This document shows, in pieces, positions 48,694-56,317 of a stretch of DNA of 64,000 nucleotides (the first letter of the stretch is position 1; every line of letters begins with the position of its first letter). The notes beneath the pieces are model-generated. The model did not search any database, was not told the DNA's origin, and saw only the letters and a program-made list of their open reading frames with translations. The position numbers and the translations under genes were made by a program. Location of the stretch: positions 34,029 to 98,028 of the forward strand of contig CAIVEW010000022.1 of the NCBI GenBank assembly GCA_903905065.1, read 5' to 3'. The stretch comes from an uncultured Bacteroidota bacterium. Its GTDB lineage: Bacteria; Bacteroidota; Bacteroidia; Chitinophagales; Chitinophagaceae.

Positions 48694-49167
48694 CTACACT
48701 CGCTCAAAAAGTGGCAAGCCCACCTCTGCCGAAACAGCCGTTGCCAGTTTCCGGCCTTCCTCGCTGAATGGCCAATAAAAAAGGCTCTTTATAGGATTGT
48801 CCTTTCGAATGGCATTAATGGCTTCAATGGTCGTTTTCTTTGCCAGCCCTTTGTGTCTATATTCAGGCAATACGCTCGCAGAACAGAGATAGATGGCATC
48901 ATACGCGACACCAACAGGAGTCTCGTCTACGAGTCCTTTCTCGGATATAGTAGCGGAAATGAAACGTTCCATTACATTGTGAAGCGTCGGTATCACTAAT
49001 ATCCAGACTATCGGCCCATCTTCATTGGCCACTTCGGATAGCGTAGCCGGATGGAGCTCATGCAAATGCGCGATCACATGCTCGTCCACATCCAATTGTT
49101 CCGGTTCATTCTTTACATCGAAGAACTCCGTCACTAGCTGAATCATTCGTTCGTAATTATTGGGCAT
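48694..49167 (-). CDS. GNAT-family N-acetyltransferase
   Basis: 157 residues. The acetyl-CoA-binding motif A is seen in CSASVLPEYRHKGLAKKTTIEAI (about 96-118), with the R/Q-x-x-G-x-A pattern YRHKGLA. The N-terminal half carries an acidic helix (DVKNEPEQLDVDEHV). Stand-alone GNATs of this kind acetylate small molecules or protein amines; substrate unknown. Start is the ATG at 49167. A lone minus-strand gene between the amidase hairpin and the DUF5686 gene. Confidence 0.88.
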   Translation of the reverse strand: MPNNYERMIQLVTEFFDVKNEPEQLDVDEHVIAHLHELHPATLSEVANEDGPIVWILVIPTLHNVMERFISATISEKGLVDETPVGVAYDAIYLCSASVLPEYRHKGLAKKTTIEAINAIRKDNPIKSLFYWPFSEEGRKLATAVSAEVGLPLFERV

Positions 49168-49252
49168 CGGTTTTATATAAGTTGAGGCAAAACTACGATA
49201 ACAGAAGTAGTAGTTGAACAGAACGCCCCTCGGCTTGCGCCCTTAAAAACAA

Positions 49253-49292
49253 AATCAGGGAATTGCGAGCTTTGCGGCTCTGCGAGAGACCC
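49253..49292. repeat. TTTGCG-type dispersed repeat
   Basis: TTGCGAGCTTTGCGGCTCTGCG. resembles CTTTGCGnnCTTTGCG units that also occur at 59692-59716 and 60062-60092. Located between genes in each case. Confidence 0.4.
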
Positions 49293-49312
49293 TTTTGCAT
49301 TGGGGGAGGTCA

Positions 49313-51964
49313 TTAAAACTGGAACTGCACACTTCCAAAGACGCCAAAGTACCGCGTCTTATTCTCGCTGGACTGCGGCACGGGCGATACCCGCCAGTCG
49401 AAGTCTACACGAAATATCTTGAAAATATTAGAGACACCCGTACCTAGCTCCAGGTAAGGATTCCCCTGCAAGGTCCGGAAAGGAAATGATCCGTTAAGAT
49501 TCAGGTTTGTGTTCGCGTTGCTGAGCGATCCAATAACACCCTTGGCTGTCCAGAACTGTCTGAATTTTAATTTTTTCAATAAGGGTATGTAGTTAAAAAC
49601 ACCGCTTCCGATAGTATGCTCAATATTGAAGCCTGCATATTGGTCGCTTATGAACTCATAAGTGTTCATCATTTCAAACGCATACTTATTATAATAGAGA
49701 TACTCGTTGCCCGGATGTATCTCCAGCAGCGGATAAGGAAGTGTACCGAAATACTTACCCGCAAACACATTATAGTACAGATGTCCCAAAGGTGGAATGT
49801 TGATGCTCTCGGTAACCGACAATCTAACTTTCTGGTATTGGTAAGCGCTGTTCAGCAGGTTCTTGATACCTGCATCCGCTTCAATATCCACTATGGGATA
49901 TTTGCTGCCCACGTTCACACGCAGGTACTGGCCTTCAATATACTTCTCTTTATAGGCATAGCGCAATTCCACACCCACTTCACTGCTAACCACATTGTTT
50001 GTTGGATTGCCATTGTAATCTTTAAAAATACCAGCAGAAGGCAATGGCGCATAGGGCGTAAACTGCGAATGCTGCAAGATAAGCCGGTGGCTAAAACCAC
50101 TGAAGTACTCTTTATAAAATTCAAATCGCTGGTCGTCTGAAAATGCCAGTTTCCACGGTATGCCGCGCTTTCTGAACAGCGAACTGAATATATTGTCTGA
50201 GCCCAATTGGTCGTAATAATTAGTTGCCTGGTTTATGTCGTGCACATAGTAACCATACACATACATACGCGGATGCCGGTCTAGTAGCCATATACCGGTG
50301 AAACCATACTTAAATCGCTTGTCTTTATCCCCATAAGCAAGGAAGCCGGTAACATGTGCGTCTTTCACAGATCTTGGCGTGCCCAGCGATATCCTGAACC
50401 GGTCACCCTCTACCGGGTTATGACTGTAAATATAGAAATAGGGCCCAAGTTGGATAGGCCCTACATCCTGCACACCACTCGCTAAGAACATAATCAATTT
50501 CTTATAGAACGTAGTGATGGGCATACTGTTTATGGAATCGACCATTTTATTGATCTTCTTCTCATTTTTTGATAGCGTATCGGGCCGGTTCTGCGCCCAC
50601 CAGTCTGCCGCTCTATGCTTGGTACTGTCCGGTGCTATTACTTCTTCTTTCCAGTTCGGGTTGTCCAACGCACTGTCTACGGAGGGGCTGTTGATCACTA
50701 CATTATGGTACGTCGTTGTCTTCCTGCCTATCATCCCAGGCAGCTTATTGGAACTATATGCACTGAAGGTGGCTATGAACTTGTCCTTTACCGGGAACCA
50801 GAAGGTATCTACGGGTGCAAACTCCTGGTAAAGGCTCACCTTGTCCACCCAGTTTATGTTCGCCAGCTTAGAGACATCCATGCTCATACGTTCTATGGCA
50901 AAAATGGAATCCACTACCCAGAAGTCGCCGGTAAAACAATTTTCCCCATCCCGCCTGGGTTTGAATTGAACCAATATGATATTGTGTCCATAGGCTTTCT
51001 GCGTATCCTTGATGCTGTATTTATAATGGAACAGTGCATCATTGCTGATAGGACTCACATATTTTTTATCCAGCACCGGTATATAATTCCGGTAGACGTT
51101 CACATTCTGATACAGGGCGCCCAGATATTTGTTGATATTGGGATTGTTCACTCCTTTCGCCATGCTGCCTTTGATAATTTCCCGCTGCTTTTTCGGTTGG
51201 CGCCTGAAGTAGTAGTCGGATATGGTCTCTGTCATGTATAACGGCAGATATGGTTTAGACTCTGTTGACGTGTCCAGCCCATCAAAAATAAAGGCATAGC
51301 TCTTCAGTATCGGTATCTTCTCAAACTGGGATTTCGTCATATGCTGCAGGTCGGCCTCCAGCCTGTTGTATGCTTCGTATTTATAGTTCTCTGCCTTATC
51401 CGGATTATTGTATGGTTTTCTTGCTATGATGTGCCGCATCAGCACAACAGCAGGGTCTTCTCCCGCATGAAAAACCACCTCTTTCAGCTCCGCCGCTGAG
51501 CGGTCCATATCGAATATGAAGTTGTATTCATGCTGGCTTTTGCGCAGTAATTTGTTTACCTGCTTGTACCCAAGTGCGCCTATCCGCAATGTATCGGATG
51601 GTAGTTTGTCTGTCCTTATAATAAAGTTGCCATTAAGATCGGCCGAGGTCCCGGAGTTGGTATGTGGGAAAGTAACGACCGCAAACGGTATTCCTTCACC
51701 TGTATTCCTGTCTTCTACTTTCCCATTTATCACATAGCCGTCTTGCGGCGCAGAGGTCGTTCGCTTACTCTTTACAGATGCTGTGTCTATATCCAGTGTC
51801 GGCAGGCTTGCAGAGGTATCTATCTTTGGCGCTACTATTAACTTTTTTACAGTATCAGCCACCTGCGCTTTGGGGATTGATGGTATTGTATCGGTTGCCT
51901 GGGCAAACAATGTTTTATTTATGAACAATAAACAAACAATAACAACAACCTTCTGAAAAGTCAT
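49313..51964 (-). CDS. DUF5686 outer-membrane protein with carboxypeptidase-regulatory-like domain
   Basis: 883 residues. Signal peptide at 1-22 (MTFQKVVVIVCLLFINKTLFAQ). Residues about 75-155 form a carboxypeptidase-D-regulatory-like beta-sandwich (YVINGKVEDRNTGEGIPFAVV, quoted in part: VINGKVEDRNTGEGIPFA), the plug-side module of TonB-dependent-like proteins in this phylum. The rest (about 160-883) matches DUF5686, with a transmembrane beta-barrel rich in aromatic strand ends and a C-terminal phenylalanine (SVQFQF). It sits in the outer membrane; function unknown. Start is the ATG at 51964. Confidence 0.9.
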   Translation of the reverse strand: MTFQKVVVIVCLLFINKTLFAQATDTIPSIPKAQVADTVKKLIVAPKIDTSASLPTLDIDTASVKSKRTTSAPQDGYVINGKVEDRNTGEGIPFAVVTFPHTNSGTSADLNGNFIIRTDKLPSDTLRIGALGYKQVNKLLRKSQHEYNFIFDMDRSAAELKEVVFHAGEDPAVVLMRHIIARKPYNNPDKAENYKYEAYNRLEADLQHMTKSQFEKIPILKSYAFIFDGLDTSTESKPYLPLYMTETISDYYFRRQPKKQREIIKGSMAKGVNNPNINKYLGALYQNVNVYRNYIPVLDKKYVSPISNDALFHYKYSIKDTQKAYGHNIILVQFKPRRDGENCFTGDFWVVDSIFAIERMSMDVSKLANINWVDKVSLYQEFAPVDTFWFPVKDKFIATFSAYSSNKLPGMIGRKTTTYHNVVINSPSVDSALDNPNWKEEVIAPDSTKHRAADWWAQNRPDTLSKNEKKINKMVDSINSMPITTFYKKLIMFLASGVQDVGPIQLGPYFYIYSHNPVEGDRFRISLGTPRSVKDAHVTGFLAYGDKDKRFKYGFTGIWLLDRHPRMYVYGYYVHDINQATNYYDQLGSDNIFSSLFRKRGIPWKLAFSDDQRFEFYKEYFSGFSHRLILQHSQFTPYAPLPSAGIFKDYNGNPTNNVVSSEVGVELRYAYKEKYIEGQYLRVNVGSKYPIVDIEADAGIKNLLNSAYQYQKVRLSVTESINIPPLGHLYYNVFAGKYFGTLPYPLLEIHPGNEYLYYNKYAFEMMNTYEFISDQYAGFNIEHTIGSGVFNYIPLLKKLKFRQFWTAKGVIGSLSNANTNLNLNGSFPFRTLQGNPYLELGTGVSNIFKIFRVDFDWRVSPVPQSSENKTRYFGVFGSVQFQF

Positions 51965-52078
51965 AAGCTGGTACCACGCAATCTTTCAGCAAAGTAACGA
52001 ATTGCAGCAAGTAATAAAAAAGAATCAGGGTTTTGGGGTATAGAATAAATTGTTCTTTTTTGAAAAATTTCAATAGCC

Positions 52079-52095
52079 CCGGCCTGTAGGGCCGG
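52079..52095. repeat. CCGGCC/GGCCGG palindrome
   Basis: A 6-bp perfect GC stem with a 5-nt loop in the spacer between the divergent DUF5686 and aldo/keto reductase genes. It could be a binding site or a decayed palindrome. Confidence 0.35.
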
Positions 52096-52178
52096 TAGAA
52101 TAAAACATAACTCACGTGCTTTAGCCAAACATTGCTTCTGCGCATCCGCTATCTTTGAAGACGGAAAAACACTTCATC

Positions 52179-53120
52179 ATGGAAAAAAGAAAAATCGGCA
52201 ACACCGGCATCTACATAGCCCCACTGGCCCTTGGCACCAACGTTTTTGGCTGGACGATAGATCAGGCAAGATCATTCGAAGTCTTGGACGCATTTGTTGG
52301 CGGAGGTTTTAACCTGGTGGACACCGCAGATTACTACTCCAAGTGGGGCACCGGAAATCATGGTGGTGAATCTGAAACAATAATTGGCAACTGGCTAAAA
52401 AAAACAGGTAAAAGAAGCCAGGTAGTTCTTGCTACAAAAGTGGGGGCAGATATGGGCGACGGTAAGAAAGGGATATCAAAAGCCTATATCCTTAAAGCTG
52501 TAGAAGACTCCTTAAGACGGCTGCGAACTGACCATATAGACCTTTATCAAACGCATTTTGACGACAATACTACTCCGGTTGAAGAAACAATGGAAGCCTA
52601 CTTCCAATTAATAAAGGAAGGTAAAGTAGTTGCCTGCGGCGCATCCAACATGACCCCGGAACGGCTGAAACAATCCCTTGACGCAAGCAGGCAAAACAAC
52701 ATGCCCACTTACGAAACACTTCAACCGCTTTATAATCTCTACGACAGGCATGCCTATGAGCGCAACTACGAACACATCTGCGTAGAAAATAACCTTGGGG
52801 TGATCTGTTACTTCCCTTTGGCTAGTGGCTTCCTTACGGGCAAGTACCGCACAGAGGCCGACCTCACCAAAAGTGTTCGTGGAGGGGGCATGCACAAATT
52901 CATGAATGAGCGGGGCTTTCATATCCTTCGCACGCTCGATAAAACCGCAAAGGAATATAATACTACCCCGGCAGCCATAGCCCTCGCCTGGCTCATGGCC
53001 CGGCCTTCAGTTGCCGCGCCTATCGCCAGTGCTACTTCGGTGTCTCAGTTGAAAGAGCTTATGAGTGCTGCGGAAATACGGCTTGATGAAGAGTCAGTAA
53101 AAGCACTTAGTCTTGACTAA
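52179..53120 (+). CDS. Aldo/keto reductase
   Basis: 313 residues, NADPH-dependent oxidoreductase of the AKR superfamily (TIM barrel). The catalytic tetrad fits D48 and Y53 (VDTADYYS), K87 (LATKVG) and H126 (YQTHFDD). The C-terminal part has the cofactor-binding WLMARPSVAAPIASATSVSQL segment. Substrate unknown; closest in type to the YdhF/YghZ-like soluble members. The frame extends eight codons upstream to a TTG, but the ATG at 52179 (MEKRKIGNTG) matches family N-termini. Single gene. Confidence 0.93.
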   Translation: MEKRKIGNTGIYIAPLALGTNVFGWTIDQARSFEVLDAFVGGGFNLVDTADYYSKWGTGNHGGESETIIGNWLKKTGKRSQVVLATKVGADMGDGKKGISKAYILKAVEDSLRRLRTDHIDLYQTHFDDNTTPVEETMEAYFQLIKEGKVVACGASNMTPERLKQSLDASRQNNMPTYETLQPLYNLYDRHAYERNYEHICVENNLGVICYFPLASGFLTGKYRTEADLTKSVRGGGMHKFMNERGFHILRTLDKTAKEYNTTPAAIALAWLMARPSVAAPIASATSVSQLKELMSAAEIRLDEESVKALSLD

Positions 53121-53549
53121 ATAGCCGAAAAGCGACCTTGTCATTGTGAGACCAAGCCTGTCCTGGACGATTGTCGAAGGATCGAACCATGACTTGCTGA
53201 GAATTTTTATGTGGCTGAATCTGTAACCACAGTTCTACGAATCGCAACATTTGTTATTACCATACCAAGCAATATTTGGGGAAACGTTATTGATTTGGAT
53301 AAACTCGATACAGATTTTATAGTGTATGATGTTGGCTAGTTTATGTTTGCGTAGCGTTACTTTTCTATTTACCCATGGTTTTTATGCTAAACATCATTTT
53401 GATTATAAGTCTCATAAAAAAGAAAGTTACAGAAAATGAAAATCAGTTGCACTAACGTTCTATGAAAATCCAAACTGACCAACCCTTGTTTTAGGAATTT
53501 TACCATTGGAATTTTTAAGCCTTATCTTTGCCCGCGAAAAAATAAAGTA
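53121..53549. other. Non-coding region with a decayed repeat
   Basis: 429 nt. At 53138-53185 there is a degenerate copy of a GTCAT..GAG..AGTCGAAGGATC-type element, also seen at 55336-55370 and 59258-59290. The only frame of note is a 26-codon hydrophobic one (53375-53455), too short to call. Confidence 0.5.
53523..53530 (+). promoter_or_regulatory. Candidate -7 element of mqnA
   Basis: TATCTTTG fits TAnnTTTG and lies 20 nt before the TTG start of mqnA, which supports that start. No good -33 box is at the right distance. Confidence 0.5.
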
Positions 53550-54296
53550 TTGGATCCAAAAATAAAGATAGGCGCAGTAAGCTACCTGAATACTAAACCC
53601 CTGCTGTTCGGGATTGAGCATAGCGACATCAGCAACGAAACAGAGATCATCCTCGACTACCCCGCCCGGCTGGCAAAGAAACTGATGGAAGGGGAAATAG
53701 ATATGGCTCTGTTGCCGGTTGCTGCTATCCCGTCTATTCATAGTGCACATATAGTTAGCGACTATGGTATTGCCGCAGACGGTCATGTAGTTTCGGTCGC
53801 CATCTTCAGCCAGGTGCCCATGGAGCAGATCGAAACCGTTTATCTGGATTATCAGTCGCGCACATCGGTGCGGTTGGCACAACTCCTGCTTGAAAATCAC
53901 TGGAAGAAAAAAGTAGTCTACAAGCCTGCCCCGGAAGATTTCATCGAACAGATCTCCGGCACCACCGCCGGCGTCATCATTGGCGACAGGGCACTGGAGC
54001 AGCTAACTAATTTTGAGTACATATACGACCTCTCTGCCGGCTGGAAAGAATACACGGGGCTCGATTTCATTTTCGCCGCATGGGTCACCAACAAACCATT
54101 GCCTTCAGATTTCATCGCCCGTTTCAACGAAGCCAATGCCGATGGTCTGCTGCATCTTGAGGCAGTAATCGCCGCAAACCCATTCCCCTGCTACGATCTG
54201 CATACCTACTACACCGACAACATCAAGTTCTTTCTCGATGAACAAAAAAAGAAAGGCCTCGAAAAATTTCTGGAGATGATCGGTGACGGTCGTTAA
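53550..54296 (+). CDS. mqnA: Chorismate dehydratase (futalosine pathway)
   Basis: 248 residues. MqnA removes water from chorismate to give 3-enolpyruvylbenzoate, the first step of the futalosine route to menaquinone. The N-terminal signature KIGAVSYLNTKPLLFG and the middle IDMALLPVAAIP pattern are typical, as is GVIIGDRALE. It has the periplasmic-binding-protein-like fold. Translation starts at TTG (53550), the first codon after the -7 element; no ATG is available near the conserved start. Its stop codon overlaps that of the convergent rluF gene by 4 nt. The other mqn genes are not in the window. Confidence 0.95.
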   Translation: MDPKIKIGAVSYLNTKPLLFGIEHSDISNETEIILDYPARLAKKLMEGEIDMALLPVAAIPSIHSAHIVSDYGIAADGHVVSVAIFSQVPMEQIETVYLDYQSRTSVRLAQLLLENHWKKKVVYKPAPEDFIEQISGTTAGVIIGDRALEQLTNFEYIYDLSAGWKEYTGLDFIFAAWVTNKPLPSDFIARFNEANADGLLHLEAVIAANPFPCYDLHTYYTDNIKFFLDEQKKKGLEKFLEMIGDGR

Positions 54297-55288
54297 GCCC
54301 CTTTACTACCTCTGCCCTTTTTACTTCTGAATTCTTTATAACTACCCTTTTTACTTTTCTCGCGGGGCTCCCTTGCGCCAGTTTCACCTGTTGCCCTTTT
54401 ACTTTTTTCACCAATTACCTTCTTGCCCTTTTCGCCCGTTACCTTTTTGCCTTTTTCACCAGTTACCTTTTTAACCCTTTCACCCATTACCTCATTAACA
54501 TCAAAACTCTTCTTCTTTTTAGGTATGTACTGAACGGAGACCCGATCCTTTTCCTTAGGTCCGCTATCCGTCTTGCTCGATTCAGCAACCAACTCGTTGA
54601 GCTTCTCAATTTCGGGGAGGGTCAGGTAGCGCCACTTACCTACAGCCAGCGCGCCCAGTTCCACATTCATTATCCGCACACGGGTCAGGCTTTTCACCTC
54701 ATACCCCAGGTGTTCGCACATGCGCCTTATCTGCCTGTTGAGTCCCTGCGTAAGTATTATGCGAAATCGCCTGCTGCCCTCCTGGCGCACGAAGCAGGGC
54801 TTCGTTATCTTACCCAGCACCGGCACGCCCGAGCTCATTTGCTTCACAAACTCTGGTGTCACTGCCATGTCCACAGATACTACATATTCCTTCTCGTGGT
54901 GGTTGCTGGCGCGGAGAATTTTGTTCACAATATCGCCATCGTTAGTAAGAAAGATAAGACCATCTGAGTCTTTGTCCAGCCTGCCTACCGGGAATATGCG
55001 CTTTGGATGGTTAATAAAATAGATGATATTAGATCGGTCCTTTGGATCGGTTGTTGAGGTAACCCCCACTGGTTTGTTGAAGGCTATATATATAGGCCGC
55101 GCCTTTGACTTCACCTTTATCGGCTCTCCATCGACCTCTACAGTATCCCCCGGCGCCACCTTCGCACCCGGCAATACCAGCTCTCCGTTAACGGTCACTC
55201 TCGCCTGCTCTATCAGCTTATCCGCATCCCTTCTCGAGCAAAAGCCGGATGAGCTTATATACTTATTAAGGCTGGTCTTTTCTTCCAT
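54293..55288 (-). CDS. rluF: 23S rRNA pseudouridine synthase RluF-like, with repeat tail
   Basis: 331 residues. An S4 RNA-binding domain (about 5-55, LNKYISSSGFCSRRDADKLI) is followed by the synthase domain with the catalytic aspartate D105 in VGRLDKDSDGL and the RluF-type end LTQGLNRQIRRMCEHLGYEV (about 180-200). RluF modifies U2604 of 23S rRNA. The normal enzyme ends near residue 240. Here a lysine/glutamate-rich tail of about 90 residues follows, containing five 8-residue repeats (V-[TMI]-G-E-K-G-K-K type, encoded at 54371-54490) and a basic end. Its stop overlaps that of mqnA by 4 nt. Start is the ATG at 55288. Confidence 0.93.
   Translation of the reverse strand: MEEKTSLNKYISSSGFCSRRDADKLIEQARVTVNGELVLPGAKVAPGDTVEVDGEPIKVKSKARPIYIAFNKPVGVTSTTDPKDRSNIIYFINHPKRIFPVGRLDKDSDGLIFLTNDGDIVNKILRASNHHEKEYVVSVDMAVTPEFVKQMSSGVPVLGKITKPCFVRQEGSRRFRIILTQGLNRQIRRMCEHLGYEVKSLTRVRIMNVELGALAVGKWRYLTLPEIEKLNELVAESSKTDSGPKEKDRVSVQYIPKKKKSFDVNEVMGERVKKVTGEKGKKVTGEKGKKVIGEKSKRATGETGAREPREKSKKGSYKEFRSKKGRGSKGA
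54371..54490 (-). repeat. Five 24-bp tandem repeats in the rluF tail
   Basis: Units encode VMGERVKK, VTGEKGKK, VTGEKGKK, VIGEKSKR and ATGETGAR. The two central units are nearly identical at DNA level, suggesting recent slippage. Confidence 0.8.
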
Positions 55289-55392
55289 TCGGTAAAAGTA
55301 CCAAATAGAAACTCCAAAAGCTAAATTTCAGTAATGTCATCCTAAGCGATGCCAAAGCGGCGGTTTCAGGCTCGGGGGAATTAAGTAATCCG

Positions 55393-55400
55393 TACTTTTG
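55393..55400 (+). promoter_or_regulatory. Candidate -7 element of the AhpD-like gene
   Basis: TACTTTTG fits TAnnTTTG, 26 nt before the ATG at 55426. The same TACTTTTGAGTTTT string occurs before the GT2 gene at 21361. The -33 box is weak. Confidence 0.45.
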
Positions 55401-55425
55401 AGTTTTCAATTTTGAATTTCAGATT

Positions 55426-55767
55426 ATGAGCCAGATACAGGAATTTAATGACTATCGCGCCAAGATGAACGAAGTGATCCTCGGCAAGCAAAACAAAGTC
55501 ATCAACCGCTTATTCAACCTCGACACCAACACCTATGCGGAGGGCGCACTGAATACGCGCACCAAAGAAATGCTGGGACTGGTAGCCAGCATGGTGTTGC
55601 GTTGCGACGATTGTATCAAGTACCACCTTGGCAAATGCTACGAGCAAGGCATTACGACCGAAGAAATGTACGAGATATTCGCGGTGGCCAACATTGTAGG
55701 TGGAACGATCGTCATACCGCACACCCGCCGCGGAGCTGAATACTGGGAAGAGCTGATAGCTCAGTAA
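55426..55767 (+). CDS. Carboxymuconolactone decarboxylase/AhpD-family protein
   Basis: 113 residues, all-helical. The redox motif C60-x-x-C63 with H67 (VLRCDDCIKYHLGKC) places it in the AhpD-like branch, whose members act as disulphide reductases or alkylhydroperoxidases rather than as lactone decarboxylases. The GALNTRTKEMLGLVASM segment is also family-typical. Likely cytoplasmic. A -7 element lies 26 nt upstream. The last 7 nt overlap the end of the convergent lipoprotein gene. The physiological partner is unknown. Confidence 0.92.
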   Translation: MSQIQEFNDYRAKMNEVILGKQNKVINRLFNLDTNTYAEGALNTRTKEMLGLVASMVLRCDDCIKYHLGKCYEQGITTEEMYEIFAVANIVGGTIVIPHTRRGAEYWEELIAQ

Positions 55768-56261
55768 TACACTGTTTTCGTTGTGCCAGAGGCTTTGTTT
55801 GCTGCCTGTATTGTGGCTGCATTCACAGTGAAATTAATAGTAGTCACTATCGCATGGCCAGCCGGGTGATTACAACCATGCCCACCGGGATTGTTATTGC
55901 CAACGCCAGGGTTATTATTACCAAAGCAGCCACTACTTCCCGCATCACTGGTAGTTACCACCGCAACATCAGTTCCGGTATAATTCTGAGTTGGCGTATA
56001 AGTATAGATGAGATTGCCATTAGCATCTACAACTATCGAGCTTGTTCCATGGGCGGCCGCAGTCGTCACATAAGACATGCTGCCAGTGGCGATTGTGGTA
56101 AGGGTATACGAGTACTTTGTATTCTCAGTAACCGACGCAGTGATGGCCTGGGTGGTTACCTGCGGACGCGGGCGAACCATATCATGGTCACACTTCATGC
56201 ACGACTGCATAAACAAAGAAGATGCGATTGTCAGAACGAAAACAGAAAATAGTCTTTTCAT
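55761..56261 (-). CDS. Small lipoprotein with cadherin-like (Big-type) domain
   Basis: 166 residues. MKRLFSVFVLTIASSLFMQSC ends in a lipobox, so it is a lipoprotein. The mature chain (about 35-100) has a beta-sandwich pattern ending in NGNLIYTYTPTQNYTGTD, which is the Y-T-P-x-x-x-Y-x-G-x-D signature of cadherin-like/Big_9-type modules. A glycine/asparagine-rich loop with repeats (GNNNPGVGNNNPGGHG) follows. Probably an envelope structural protein; function unknown. Its end overlaps the AhpD-like gene by 7 nt in the convergent sense. Confidence 0.75.
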   Translation of the reverse strand: MKRLFSVFVLTIASSLFMQSCMKCDHDMVRPRPQVTTQAITASVTENTKYSYTLTTIATGSMSYVTTAAAHGTSSIVVDANGNLIYTYTPTQNYTGTDVAVVTTSDAGSSGCFGNNNPGVGNNNPGGHGCNHPAGHAIVTTINFTVNAATIQAANKASGTTKTVYY

Positions 56262-56317
56262 ATACGGATCATTGCCTGTATAAAAAATAAGTATAAAGCG
56301 ATAGCTTTCAAAATCTA

